From NCBI GenBank assembly GCA_036365455.1, contig JAWQUS010000026.1:16696001-16760000 (forward strand): DNA of 64,000 nt, written 5' to 3'. This stretch comes from Macrosoma leucophasiata. Taxonomy: Eukaryota; Arthropoda; Insecta; Lepidoptera; Hedylidae. Positions 9,906 to 20,975 of the stretch are shown piece after piece (position 1 is the stretch's first letter; the number at the start of each line of letters is the position of its first letter). The position numbers were made by a program, and so were the translations under genes. The notes beneath the pieces were generated by a model. It ran no database searches, was not told the origin of the DNA, and worked only from the letters and a program-made list of their open reading frames with translations.

Positions 9906-10750
9906 AAAAAGAAACTGAGCATATAAAACTACATAGATAATGAAAGCATAGAGCCGGTGTTACACTTGATTTTACTTCTCATAATATTGCCGGGTTTTAT
10001 ATCGTTTCTTAAAGAGTAAACTCCAAAAACTAGAAAATAAAGCACAGAGCATCAACGAGGCAAGCTCGTGGTAGTCCGCGCTTCCTATTCCGCAGTTTGT
10101 CATCTCGAATGGTTCATAAATCCCCTGTCATCGCCTCTATACGCCTCACCGACTATTTCTAGAGTTGTGGCCTTTTTTCCTGCGCCCGCGCTCCTCTACT
10201 TTTTTCCTTAAACGCTATATAAATCTCTGTCTATTGAAATGAATGGCGAAGATATTGAATAACATTAAACTATTTTCGATTCTTTGTTTTGAAATTCGAA
10301 TACTTAGCGCAAGCGACTTGTTTTACTGATATAGTCATAAAACTAAAACTGAAGAGCATATGAACTAAGAAATTTCTAAGTGGATAGTGGAAAAATAGAA
10401 GTTGGTAGTTAAATAAAGTTTTTTAATTTAGTTAAATAAAGTTATTTAATTTAAAATCATGATCCATTGCTGTTTTTGTTACCACAAGACAAGTGGTCAA
10501 CGAAATGAAAGGAAAAAATCATAACAGAGATATTGTTAAAAATATGAGACCAAACTAGATACCTACTTTGCAATATTTTTTTTGTCGTTTAAAAACGTTA
10601 AATAAGAAAATTTATCATAATGTGATAAATCTCTGCTGTTTAAAAACATTTGACGTTTCTTTAAGCGTGCAATACCAAATGAAGAAGAGGTACAAAAAGT
10701 AAACCTAATAAAAATATTCGATATAATTCAGTAAACAATAATATCAGTTT
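9906..10750. other. No recognised gene
   Basis: AT-rich, with a duplicated AATAAAGTTNTTTAATTTA motif at about 10411-10455. No conserved frame. Confidence 0.5.
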
Positions 10751-10976
10751 ACTAATATACTTGCCGCTAAATGGTAGTGTTCAGTACTATCGTGTTCCGG
10801 TCAGGTGGTAATGTACGGCCCTGTAATTTCCGGCATAGAGGCAAAACAACTTAGGCCTCAGTGGTAACGCATCTGCATTTTGACCTAAGTCTTTGTGTAT
10901 TTGTCTATAGGCTGCAGTCATCGCTTAACATCAATGTGAACTACATGCTTGTTTGCCACGTCCATTACATAAAAAA
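10751..10976 (+). mobile_element. Family A copy, 5'-truncated
   Basis: It begins inside the element (CTAATATACTTGCCGC) and runs to TTACATAAAAAAG. 5' truncation with an intact A-tail is typical of LINE-mobilised retroposons. Confidence 0.9.
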
Positions 10977-11656
10977 GTAAAGCTAAAAACCCTGAAAACA
11001 TACATTTTCAAATCCCAATAATATTGAAAATGTGACATTTTATGTTTGCCTAAATATTTTCTTTGGGGTACACAAAAAAACTAGGATATCCGACTTTATA
11101 CCGCCATAAGTCCATAAACGAAGTCGCGACTGGAAATTAATGATGAGGTAAAACTAAATACGCTTTTATTTACAACATTCTTCCATGAAGCGGTCGTAAA
11201 CCGTCGTACACATCCGAGAACACAGTTATACTAAACGATTTATGTCGGATCTCGTACATATTTTAACTATCATCGAGGATTACCACAGATTACACCTTGC
11301 TTCAGGGATTTGAGACGTGTTCATAATTCGTCTTGTTGACAGGTTCCCATAATTATTCAAATTTAAACACCCTTATTAAAACGGTGGTAAGGTGATGGTA
11401 ATTGAAGAAGTGTGGACAGCATAATCCGTGGTTGAATCAATTTAATTTCGTAAGTACCTATTCGTAAAATTCATAGTTTAAGCAATAACTTATGAAGCAA
11501 CGTAATGGTAATAGGTGGCGATCTTATTGGTATTCGTGAGTATATTTCTACAAAGATGGCAACTGCCTCAGGATTCTATTAACTATTTCAAAGATCCCAT
11601 TTGGTGTGGGAAAACGTGATCTTAGATTGTCTCTAGCATTGAGATCTGTATATTAA
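10977..11656. other. No recognised gene
   Basis: AT-rich with no assignable repeat or conserved frame. Confidence 0.5.
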
Positions 11657-11801
11657 TAAATAAATAAATACGCTTACACTCACAGCCCCACAGTAGGTAT
11701 AAACCTGTGTCGTGGGTGCCGTTGTACACACACAACACATTCACAAACACCCAGACCCGAAACAAATATCTGTAGGCCTTAAACATATTTGTCTCGGTGC
11801 G
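11657..11801 (-). mobile_element. SINE-D body, tRNA head missing
   Basis: The body of the SINE best seen at 40941-41143, reversed: CACTCACAGCCCCACAGTAG, the GTTGTACACACACAACACA block and CCCGAAACAAATATCTGTAG. The tRNA-like head is replaced abruptly by a family A 3' end at 11802. Confidence 0.85.
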
Positions 11802-11872
11802 GTATAGGCTGCAGTCATCACTTAACATCAATGTGAATTGCAAGCTTGTTTACCACTTCCAACACATAAAAA
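11802..11872 (+). mobile_element. Family A 3' end fragment
   Basis: TATAGGCTGCAGTCATCACT to AACACATAAAAAAA, fused directly to the broken SINE-D copy. Confidence 0.8.
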
Positions 11873-11929
11873 AACTACGCGAATTTCATGCTTGTTAGCT
11901 GTAGCGTAGTAGGTAGCTGATAATGAGCC

Positions 11930-11983
11930 TGTTGGTGTCAACAGGCTCGCCACCTGTGTACCTGTTACGTTCTGTCCCATATT
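11930..11983 (+). mobile_element. SINE-B tail fragment
   Basis: Contains TGTCAACAGGCTCGCCACCT followed by GTTACGT, as in 618-650. Confidence 0.7.
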
Positions 11984-12241
11984 ATAACATTATATTCTGT
12001 AGGTACACATATCGGTCCCAGATGTTAACTGTAGCTATAATCACAATGAATTAATATAAGCACAACTCCACATCTCACAAGCCACGCTCGAAATATCAGC
12101 CAAATTAAGTAGTGCAAGTTAATCCAACGCACGTGTGAGGTGCGCACCGGACGCCACGTGCGGCGTGGTAGCGCCACTGTCGCTGCTATTCCGGATTTAT
12201 GTTATTTTTTTGTATAATTGCAAATACGCATATGCTTGATG

Positions 12242-12524
12242 TTTTTTTCATGTAATGGAAGTGGCAAACAAGCATGCAGTTCACATTGATGTTAAGTGAT
12301 GACTGCAGCCTATAGACACCCACACAAAGACCTAGGTCAAAATGCAGATGCGTTACCACTCCTGAGATGTTATGCCTTTGTGCCGGGAATTACAGGGCCG
12401 TACATTACCACCTGACTGGAACACGATAGTGCTGAACACTACCATTTAGCGGCAAGTAGGTATATTAGGTAATGCGGTGGTGCCTACGCCCGCGAGCTCC
12501 GTCACTGGAGCTCTACCACCAGTA
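12242..12524 (-). mobile_element. Family A copy
   Basis: Full-length minus copy, T-run and ATGTAATGGAAGTGGCAAAC at the left, CTCTACCACCAGTAAA at the right. It lacks about eight bases near GCCTAAGG. One of the least diverged copies. Confidence 0.92.
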
Positions 12525-12532
12525 AAGTGACG

Positions 12533-12930
12533 TCAGTAGAATAGTGGTAACATGCTATGCTGATTTCTTGGATTCGATCCCCAGGTCACTGGGTAAGGTT
12601 CCATAATAGCGATCCCGTGATTAAACATTGTTTGTTTAAGTAAGCTATAGATAATAAGAAGGGTGGTAGATGCAATAACGCAGGGTGGGCAGCAGCGTTC
12701 CGCGACACAACTACCGCAACTGCGATCGCCAATCCGCATGCCAAGCGTGGCGATTATGGCATATTCTACCCAAATATCATCATCTTTGGGAAAGGCTTTT
12801 CTCCAACAGTTGACGTTTTAAGGCTTAAGAGACCGAGACGAAACGATAACAATAAAGTGCTGCTGGGATTTTTCCATTTCTCAAAATATTTCCAGTACCA
12901 ATAACTCTCGGTGTTTGGTGATGTAGTAGA
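12533..12930 (+). mobile_element. SINE-B copy split by unrelated sequence
   Basis: The head is at 12533-12605 (AATAGTGGTAACATG A-box region, GGATTCGATCCCC B box). The tail is at about 12850-12930 (CTGGGATTTTTCCATTTCTC, CCAGTACC). The intervening 245 bases include GCCAAGCGTGGCGATTATGG, a piece of the repeat at 23604-23735. Confidence 0.7.
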
Positions 12931-13079
12931 TAAATACATCACTACCCATTATCTCCCAAAGGATCTACTCAGATATTTTCTGAGAAAAGGGGCTGTAACA
13001 GACGGACAGACAAGTAGACGCACGAGTGATCTTATAGGGTTCCTTCCTTTACGACACAAAACCTAAAAATAAACAAATT

Positions 13080-13374
13080 TACTGGTGGTAGAGCTCCAGT
13101 GACGGAGCTCGCGGGCGTAGGCACCACCGCATTACCTAATATACTTGCCGCTAAATGGTAGTGTTCAGCACTATCGTGTTCCGGTCAGGTGGTAATGTAC
13201 GGCCCTGTAATTTCCGGCACAGAGGCATAACACCATAGGCCTCAGGAGTGGTAACGGATCTGCATTTTGACCTTGCTCTTTGTGTGGGTGTCTATAGGCT
13301 GCAGTCATCACTTAACATCAATGTGAACTGCATGCTTGTTTGCACCTTCCATTACGTAAAAAAAAAAAAAAAAA
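13080..13374 (+). mobile_element. Family A, reference copy
   Basis: The longest well-preserved copy: TACTGGTGGTAGAGCTCCAG at the start and an A-tail at the end. Its first 47 bases can fold: GGTGGT pairs with ACCACC, enclosing GAGCTCC pairing with GGAGCTC. No pol III A/B boxes are visible, so it is not a tRNA SINE. The opening and overall layout resemble the 3' end of Bombyx BMC1-like non-LTR elements as I remember them. I infer a LINE-tail-derived retroposon. Confidence 0.9.
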
Positions 13375-13439
13375 TTTTGTTCAAAAATATCCACGAGTAG
13401 GTAATATAATAAGGCATCATGACACAAATTCCCTTTGCT

Positions 13440-13700
13440 TATAGGACATGACTCTTATCTCGGCTACCGGACAATTAATCAATTACAACTTTTATTATTT
13501 CTACAATCAATTACGTCCTCTTATCTCAAGCTCTTGTTACTGCCCCTTATTTATCATTCGCAGCCTCCGAACAAGCCCCTCTATAAGCTCGCGTTAATAT
13601 CTATACCTTTGTCGTGACCCTTATCTGGTCGATAGAAACTCATTACCGGCAGTAGACAAATTTGATGGAATCAAATAGAAATAACCTTTTGGTATTAGAA
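13440..13700 (+). repeat. Repeat D, first copy
   Basis: A segment with TCTCAAGCTCTTGTTACTGC, GCCTCCGAACA and GTCGTGACCCTTATCTG recurs at 14350-14369 plus 15854-16015, where a 1.48 kb element interrupts it. Both copies end at a GAAATAACCTTT motif. Family unknown. Confidence 0.7.
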
Positions 13701-13702
13701 AA

Positions 13703-14000
13703 CTAGCGGCTTGCAACGACTTTGCGCGGTTGCAAATTACTTACCCTCTCCTATTCATCTTAACGTGATGTTATATAGCCTATAGCTGTCTACGATAAAT
13801 GGATCTAACACTAAAAAAAAATTCAAATCGGACCAGTAGTTTCTGAGATTAGCACATTCAAGCAAACAAACAAACTCTTCAGCTTTATAAAACACTAGCG
13901 GCCAGCCCCGGCTTTGCGCGGGTGTAATGTTATCTCCCCTGTCCTATTCATCTTAACGTGATGTTATAAAGCCTATAGCCTGCCTCGATAAATGGGTGGT
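13703..14000 (-). mobile_element. Two tandem Helitron-like copies
   Basis: CTAGCGGC at 13705 and again at about 13894 begin near-identical segments sharing CTATTCATCTTAACGTGATG. CAGCTTTATAAAACACTAG lies at the junction and is the reverse of a Helitron 5' end. The second copy is shorter. Confidence 0.6.
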
Positions 14001-14571
14001 AATATGTGGTATGCAGTGAAGAGTGAATTTTCGTATTGCCTCCAAAACTTCGTAAAAACTCCTAGTAAAGTCCCCATCGCTTTACTAGAGCCATATAGTG
14101 TTCCATCTTCCCTATGGATCATTTATATTCATTATCATAAGAAATTAAGAATATAATGATCTCGGTTAAAAATAACTGAAGGTTGGCTGTAATGAACTTG
14201 GATGCGTAACCGTAAAACATATTAAAAAAAAAAACTTCACCATCGCGTTCATGAAATGTTGATAATTGCAGCTCACACAAAATTTAGACAAGACCAATAG
14301 TCTGGTGATAAATACTATTAGGCATTTCAACAATCAATGATGTAGTATTATCTCAAGCGCTTGTTACCGGGGTACGTCTGAACGGACCAAAAAGAATGGA
14401 CCGTAGTCCATTCGGCCGTAATCAAAAATCGTCTACGTCTCAACGGACCGGTCATAAAATATTGTTAACAAATGTATACATGGAGTACATTCGAGTGCAA
14501 AACTTATAAAGTAAAATACTTAAGTCTTAATTTTTTTCTTTTAAATTTGTATTAATTTCTTTATAAAAACA

Positions 14572-14640
14572 ATGCTCTACACTCTCTGCTTATTACCGTT
14601 AGGGATCTGGCGTGAAGATACATATATTAAAAAAATCAAC
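14572..14640 (+). mobile_element. LINE 3' terminal fragment
   Basis: CTCTACACTCTCTGCTTATT to GTGAAGATACATATA, the same LINE end as 62386-62475. Lies inside the element at 14370-15853. Confidence 0.6.
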
Positions 14641-14751
14641 CACTTAAACATATTGACAAAAACAAACCCGGTCATGTGCGTGTTGGGCCACGCACAGTGT
14701 AGTGTTCCGTGATTTTTAGGTTTGATTAATGTAGAAATTAAAGCAAAATTG

Positions 14752-14905
14752 GCTTCGGGCAGGAATCGAACCTGCGACCTCAGGATAACCAGTCCAGCCG
14801 CTTTATTACTAAGCTACCGAACGGGTAGCTTAGTGGTAAAGCGGTGGGACTTCGGACTGATAAATAAGTCAAATTTTTCTTTCCGTTTTTTTTTTTTATT
14901 TCTAA
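14752..14905. mobile_element. Palindromic tRNA-like SINE
   Basis: The left half is a reversed tRNA-like head with B-box complement GGAATCGAACCTG. The right half restarts the same head in plus sense (GGTAGCTTAGTGGTAAAGCG), then runs into the SINE-E tail CAAATTTTTCTTTCC and a T-run. Arms CCGCTTTATTACTAAGCTAC and GTAGCTTAGTGGTAAAGCGG pair with few mismatches. Confidence 0.75.
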
Positions 14906-15853
14906 AGTTTACACGCATCTGTTATTGCGAAAAACTAATAGTACAATTGATTAATGTAATTAAAAAATATATTTTGTTTTTAAAGGAGTAGTTCAAAACT
15001 TTCGAGTATTATATTTGGTGGACTCGCAAACTTGTAAAGCCAACTTAGGTGTGATAATTTTCCTTTTAATTTCGTTTTAAGTAGCTACTATTGCCACAAC
15101 GTTTGAATTTCTAACAACAACCGTTTAGTTGGAAAAGGGGGACACTTGACTCTAACGAAAATTGGTACTTTAAAGCTTAATAAGTCACGAACTGTTAACT
15201 AAATCCGAAAATAATGTAAGCACACCACTAACATTTTTGAAAGACCTATCCAACGATATCCCACACTATATAGAAAAATAAAAAAATACCCTATATAATA
15301 TTATTTTTATGTTTTTATTATACTACTTTGTCGGCGTGATTAAGGTGTATATTTGTGCCAAATTTCAAGTCTCTAGTAGGTACCAATAGTTTGTGCGCTA
15401 AACCGCAGACGGACGGACAGACAGACAGACGGACATAGCGAAATTATAAGGGTTCCTTGTTTACTCCGGAACCTTAAAAAACACTGATTGGATATTATTA
15501 TGAACCTTCTTTTCGCCTCTTCGCCTTCTTTCTTCTGACGTAATAAATAAACTGCCTGCTTGTGATTGGTTGATAAGAAAGGGTCATTGTTGAGTTAGGT
15601 ACCTGAAGTCGTGCCAACTAGAAACGAAGATGTTAACGATTTTGTGTACTTAGATTACAACTATTAGATTAAATACTACTTTAAATATGCAAATATTTTG
15701 TAGTGAAAATTTATAAACCATACGAGTGTTACGCTTGTATGCGACTGTACTTTTAAATTATTTTATGACCGGGCCGTTGGGACGTACACGTTTTTTGATT
15801 ACGGCCGAATGGACTACGGTCCATTCTTTTTGGTCCGTTCAGACGTAGTACCC

Positions 15854-16015
15854 TGATACCGGCCCCCATTCATCACTTGCTGCCTCCGAACAGACCCCTA
15901 GATAAGCTTGCGTTAACATCGATACTTTTGTCGCGAGTCGTGACCCTTATCTGAATGGCTCATTAGAAATGTCGATGAATTGAATGAAATCGAATCGAAA
16001 TAACCTTTATTGGAA
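15854..16015 (+). repeat. Repeat D, second copy (right part)
   Basis: Continues the repeat interrupted at 14369. Aligns with 13540-13690 (GCCTCCGAACAGACCCCTA, GTGACCCTTATCTG, GAAATAACCTTT). Confidence 0.7.
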
Positions 16016-16187
16016 AATCTTAATCATGATCATGGTAAGCAATCAATATCTGATTGCTCGGCGAAGATTAGTGACCGTAGGCCGACGACGAACTGTCTTA
16101 GTAAAAAAAAAGTATCTGATAAAATAACAATACCTAATAAGTATCCAACCCAATAACGCATCTGTATTTTCTATCCATAGTAGTCTA

Positions 16188-16262
16188 TAGGCTGCAGTCA
16201 TCACTTAACATCAATGTGAACTGCATGCTTGATTGCCACTTCCATTAGGTACATTAAAAAAA
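16188..16262 (+). mobile_element. Family A 3' fragment
   Basis: TATAGGCTGCAGTCATCACT to TACATTAAAAAAA; heavily 5'-truncated. Confidence 0.8.
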
Positions 16263-16273
16263 ACTACGGAAGC

Positions 16274-16723
16274 TTAACCTGGGTTGCACCAAGATATTTG
16301 TTTAAGTTAAAGTTATTGCAACATTTCACATCCTTCTCTTACTTAAACACATCTCTTAAAGTTAGAGAAGGATGTAAAATGTTACAGTAACTTTAACTTT
16401 TTTTTTAAGTTACAAATTTGGCAAACAAGCGTGCAGATCACACTGATGTACAGTGATAAATGCAGCCTATAGACACCCACAGGAAGACCAGAGGTGAAAA
16501 TTCAGCTGTGTTGCCACCCCTGAGACCTTAAATGTTGTGTCTCTGTGATAGTTATTACGGGGCCATACATTACCATCTAACCGGAACACGATAGTGCTGA
16601 ACACTGCCATTTAGCGGCAGATAGATTAGGTAATGCGGTGGTGCCTACGCCCTCGAGCTCCTACACTGGAACACTACCACCAGTATAAACTTTATCACAT
16701 ATCTTGGTGCAACCCAGGCTTAA
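16274..16723. mobile_element. MITE with family A nested inside
   Basis: Terminal repeats TTAACCTGGGTTGCACCAAG (left) and the complement ending GCAACCCAGGCTTAA (right) flank the unit. A subterminal palindrome CATCCTTCTCT..AGAGAAGGATG lies at 16330-16375. A second, left-truncated copy is at 59335-59461. A family A copy at 16421-16690 interrupts the right half. Confidence 0.8.
16421..16690 (-). mobile_element. Family A copy nested in a MITE
   Basis: GGCAAACAAGCGTGCAGATC to CACTACCACCAGTATAA, minus sense, in the GTGATAGTTATTACGG subfamily. Confidence 0.88.
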
Positions 16724-16837
16724 TGTCAAATGTTTGTACCTACTTAACTGTTACCTACTTCCGACATTTTGACGTTTTTAGAGATTCAGGATTGAATTCT
16801 ATTAAATTAGATTTTTTTAATGATGTCTATGTAGTTA

Positions 16838-16870
16838 CGTATTCGTATTCGTATTCGTACGAGTACGTAT
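16838..16870. repeat. Short tandem repeat (GTATTC)n
   Basis: About four GTATTC units followed by a partial inverted continuation GTACGAGTACG. Confidence 0.8.
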
Positions 16871-18296
16871 CTATTTGTATATAGGTATAGGTACGATATA
16901 TACGATGACACGACTGAACAATAAAACCGCATCCTTCGATGTGCTAGAATAAGACACAATTTGTTAATTTGTTAAATATATTTTGGTATTCAGCAATGAA
17001 GGCTTAAATAAATAAAATAGGTACGATATAAAAGCAGTTAGGTTAGCCAATACACAATGTAGTTCACAACTTACCTATTCAGTATTTGATAGCTCTATCT
17101 AGGTACCTATAGGTGAAACAAGTAGCTGACATATATTATAACTATGCACAGATGTCAAACAAAAAAGAACTAGCGTAAATTATTAACTTAGTAATCTTAC
17201 GAAAGAAGGTGTATCCCGCTTACATATACAGGACATTGAAAGTGATAAAGTTCTGGGCACAATTGAGAACCAAAAACTTTTATTTAAAAACCCTCAACCG
17301 ATTTACGATAATACAAAAACGTGAACAAAGGCGCGCGTGAGTTATCTCAAATCTTAATAATGATTACAACCGACCGTCCGACGTCTCAATCCACCACCTG
17401 AATCCAATTACTGGGTGCAACCCAACATAGTCGGATTACGCATAAAATTATTATCGAAAAAGAATCAACGGTGCACAACCCTAGCGATGACTCTACACAA
17501 ACACAGTTACATTTAAATAACAACCTTAAAACGTAACAGTACAGTTTATTTTCAATTGGTTTACATTCTACACATGCGTCGTATAGCTTCTGCAGGGCTT
17601 CCCCGAGTGGGTGGAGCTATCCCCACTTTAGGATCCGCAGGGGTGGGACAGATGTTAGTCGGTCGACCACGGTGGGGGATGACAGATGTGTTTGCGAGCA
17701 CATCTTTCATACAACACGATAGCGAATTCAATACACCATAAATATCTTACACTCATTTCGTTGGTCCAAGCGTTTTTTTTTTCTCTCGCGGTTTCCCTTC
17801 AAGTGAGTGGCAACATATAAACAGTTTAGTAATGATTATACGCGTTGTGTTCTCTCGTGGCGCTCGTAAATTAATAGGGTAAAACGGTCGTATGTTTTAA
17901 GAGACGTGATTTTAATGGTTCGCTGTAGTGAGATGTTTTGAAACATTGTCGTGTGATTATTTTCGGTTTAATATTCGTCTAGTTGATCTTAACTGTTATC
18001 ACGGTGACTATTCGTTGAACTTTGTTCGGTTTCTTTTGCGTGTGTTTTATTTAAATTGAAAATAACGCGACACGACGCCCGTAACTTATTATCGTGTGTA
18101 TTTTATTGCTACCGTATGATAATTGTTTGTTTATAGGACATCATTGCTATGTTGCTATCGTATTTAAATTATTATTTTTGAAACAAGTTAACTGTCCGTT
18201 AAATATCAATTTTCAAATGTAATTTGACGTAGTTTTTCATTACGGGTTTGTAAAAAACGGACATATCCAGCAAGAATAAAGTTAGCTCATTAATAT
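16871..18296. other. No recognised gene; GC patch at 17575-17710
   Basis: Mostly AT-rich. 17575-17710 is GC-richer (GGGTGGAGCTATCCCCAC, GGTCGACCACGGTGGGGGAT) with a 61-codon plus-strand frame, but no domain is recognisable. It could be an unknown repeat or a non-coding exon. Confidence 0.45.
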
Positions 18297-18793
18297 CACA
18301 CTAATATTATAAATGTAATTTACTGGTGGTAGAGCTTCAGTGACGGAGCTCGCGGGCGTAGGCACCACCGCATTACCTAATATACTTGCCGCTAAATGGT
18401 AGTGTTCAGCACTATCGTGTTCCGGTCAGGTGGTAATGTACGGCCCTGTAATTTCCGGCACAGAGGCATAACACCTTAGGCCTCAGGAGTGGTAACGCAT
18501 CTGCATTTTGACCTTGGTCTTTCTGTGGGTGTCTATAGGCTTGTTTACCACTTCCATTACATAAAAAAAAAAAAAAAAAAAAATGTGAAAGTGTCTTTGT
18601 TTGGATGTTTGTATGTTTGTCCGTCAGTTACGCCGAAACTACAGAACGGATTGTAGGATGACTTAGATTATACTTAGGATACTTTTTATCCCAAAAAAAT
18701 GTTCCTGTGTGTTGCCTTGGGATGATTTGACGGGATTCCACAGGTTACGCGAAAAGCGAACTACACGCGGGCGGAGCCGCGGGCAAAAGCTAG
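18297..18793 (+). mobile_element. Helitron-like element interrupted by family A
   Basis: Start TCACACTAATATTATAAATG and end CGCGGGCGGAGCCGCGGGC..CTAG followed by T match the 23817-24009 family. The family A insert at 18317-18580 is flanked by AAATGT at 18311-18316 and 18581-18586. Confidence 0.8.
18317..18580 (+). mobile_element. Family A copy with internal deletion, nested
   Basis: It starts TACTGGTGGTAGAGCTTCAG and ends in a long A-tail. About 50 bases between GTCTATAGG and CTTGTTTACC are deleted. It carries a 6-bp target duplication. Confidence 0.9.
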
Positions 18794-19429
18794 TATTGAA
18801 TAAAGACATGAGAACACAATTCAGGGTTACATGATAATAATGATTAAGGCGCATAGGTAGCGCCGCGATGCCCGCGGGCTTCTACACAAAGGATTGATAA
18901 GAAATAAAATGTGTTTTACAATCTTAGAGGTTAGATAACGAGTTAAAGATGCGTTATATCTGGCCAAAAATCTTCTTGAAAATCGTGAATATTTCAGTCG
19001 TGGATATGTCCCCAGACATTATGTAGTAGTTATATGGAGGTATATTCAGATTTAAGATCGTAAAATAATTCAGAGATAAACACTAGGTTTCAATTACATT
19101 TAGAATAACATTAGGAGCCCAAGCACAAAGTGGCCATAATCTTGTGCCTAAATATTTGAATTCAGTTCATTATTTTCATGATGTAATAAATTATTTGATT
19201 GCGAACATTCCGGTCACGTCAAATACGTTTCCATTGAAAAAAAAAGAAGGAAAAAAATAAACGTAACACGATAAACCAACATCCAAAAACAAAACAAATA
19301 ATCAACCAATTAAAAACAAAACGAACCAAATCATAAAGCTGTAAATGAAAATCTAACAACGCCTACTTAAAATGTAAAGATGCTGATAAATAAAAGTAAA
19401 ATATCTCTACATTTCCGTTGCGGAAGCCA
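18794..19429. other. No recognised gene
   Basis: AT-rich, with A-rich runs at 19250-19330. Nothing assignable. Confidence 0.5.
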
Positions 19430-19570
19430 TTCCGTGTAACAAGGGTAGGCTTTCACGGGGCGCGGACATCCGGCGGAAGTGGGCGGGGCCGCGGAGCCGC
19501 CATTTTGCAAGCGCCGCGCATGCGCCCGCTTCCTTCGGGCACGGATAAAAAAATGGAAGAGTTACGCGGC
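19430..19570. promoter_or_regulatory. CpG-rich cluster with Ets, GC-box, YY1/Pho-like and NRF1-like motifs
   Basis: This GC island in AT-rich surroundings contains GGAAGTG (19475-19481, Ets-like), GGGCGGGGC (19481-19489, GC box), GCCGCCATTTTG (19495-19506, YY1/Pho-like) and CGCGCATGCGCC (19515-19526, NRF1/Ewg-like palindrome). A TTTTTATAAGG lies at about 19589-19599. The combination resembles a housekeeping-type promoter. No transcript or downstream exon is evident, and mab-21 starts 5.2 kb further on the same strand. Motif matches are by eye only. Confidence 0.4.
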
Positions 19571-19707
19571 GTGAAATTTTGGGGCGGCCTTTTTATAAGG
19601 GCTCTGGGTGATAAGATATGTTTTTAGTGGGTATATTCTAAAATACAACGTTCGTGTGGAATTGAAAATTCGAAGTGATTTGTGGCTGATAAAGCTGTAG
19701 CAGATTT

Positions 19708-19980
19708 TATATATTTAAAAATCAATTGCTGTTCGTGTTAGTCTCGCTAAAACTCGAGAACGGCTGGACCGATTCGGCTAATTTTGGTTTTAAATGATTT
19801 TTTGGAAGTCCAGGAAGGGTTTAAAAGGAATTAATAATATTTAAGAAAATATGAAGTAATTGAAGGGAAATAGTAAAAACCACAATTTCATTTTCCCATA
19901 CAAATAATCCGTATTATATATCAAAACTTTGACACATTATTTCATTGTGAGGCAATACGAAGATTGCCGGGTCAGCTAGT
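19708..19980 (+). mobile_element. Helitron-like element, GGGTCAGCTAGT-ending family
   Basis: It ends with GCCGGGTCAGCTAG followed by T. It contains CTCGAGAACGGCTGGACCGA and ATTGCTGTTCG near its start. The same family is inverted at 45632-45890. Confidence 0.65.
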
Positions 19981-20786
19981 TTAGAATAAAAATGAAGAGT
20001 ACTGATATTACAGCTCTAGGTATTCTGAATACAATAAAAAATATATTTAGAAGAACGCCTATCTATTGATTAAGCTTTAAGGGCTAGGTATGTTCCCCAG
20101 TATTACAGCATATTTATCACCCAGAGTGATTATAATTAATATTGAGGCCCATAAACATAATAGGTACCTAATCAAAGGTCTTAGCAGCATACTTCTAGCA
20201 GCTAAGCCAAACATGTTTTGCATTTGACCTTTTTATGAACTCTATCATTTATCGGAATATTGATGCTCACGCAAAAATTGCCTTAGGTGTGCCTACAGTA
20301 GACGATTTTTTTCTCTAAGTAGATAATGAATAAAACAGTGACTTCCACCAGCAGGTATTTATCGAGCTAATAGTAACCATATGCTTGTTTATATCTTCAT
20401 TACATAAAAAAATTACAATTGCAATGGGAAGCACGCAGTAAGGTAGGTACCTACAACAGATAACATGTCCAATTGATATTCTACCGATCGAACATTAGAT
20501 ATCATTAAAATACAGGAGTATAAAGACATCGTAGCGACGAACGTAGCATATTGATAATGTTTCAGTAACAGCTTATGTGCAAATTTACTGACGATATCGC
20601 TCTTACATATATCGCCGCGCTATATTGGATAATAACAGACTAAAGTCCATATTTGGTACAGAAAAATACCAATTATCGCCCATAGTAGGTAGATACATAA
20701 CTTCACGCTTGTATGTAAGGGGTGGGAATACCAAAATAATGAATAAATGCAAACACCCACGTTTTGCAGGTTGTATAAGTTTTGTC
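19981..20786. other. No recognised gene
   Basis: AT-rich; a short family A-like 3' fragment may lie at 20379-20410. No conserved frame. Confidence 0.5.
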
Positions 20787-20960
20787 CCATGTAACAGGTG
20801 GCGAGTTTGTTGACATCTCAATGTGCCATTACCAACCCTAACTGGGAAACTTCCCGATAATGGAAAAATCCCATTAGCAGCAAAAATAAAGGACAATAAC
20901 TTATTTCCGGTAGGTGAACTCAGGAGAAGTGCCCTGCTACCACTACACTAACGAGGCAGT
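20787..20960 (-). mobile_element. SINE-B copy, inverted
   Basis: CCCATGTAACAGGTGGCGAG at the left end is the tail. GATAATGGAAAAATCCCATT follows, and a degraded head with CTACCACTACACTAACGAGG is at the right. Confidence 0.8.
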
Positions 20961-20975
20961 GGCCCATATTATTAG

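Larger units (their letters stand above)
14370..15853. mobile_element. 1.48-kb non-autonomous DNA element with 90-bp TIRs and 8-bp target duplication
   Basis: The left end GGGTACGTCTGAACGGACC (about 14370-14460) and the right end (about 15765-15853) are inverted copies over roughly 90 bases, including AAAAAGAATGGACCGTAGTC. Flanks TGTTACCG (14362-14369) and TGATACCG (15854-15861) form an 8-bp duplication with one mismatch, pointing to a hAT-like transposition. The host sequence on both sides is repeat D. The interior has no transposase and contains a LINE 3' fragment, a palindromic SINE-E and a CGGACGGACAGACAGACAG repeat. Confidence 0.8.

Noticed and set aside
17556..17741. 61-codon plus frame in a GC patch
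   Set aside because: Gly/Arg-rich translation from a GC patch with no homology that I recognise; kept only as an unassigned patch.
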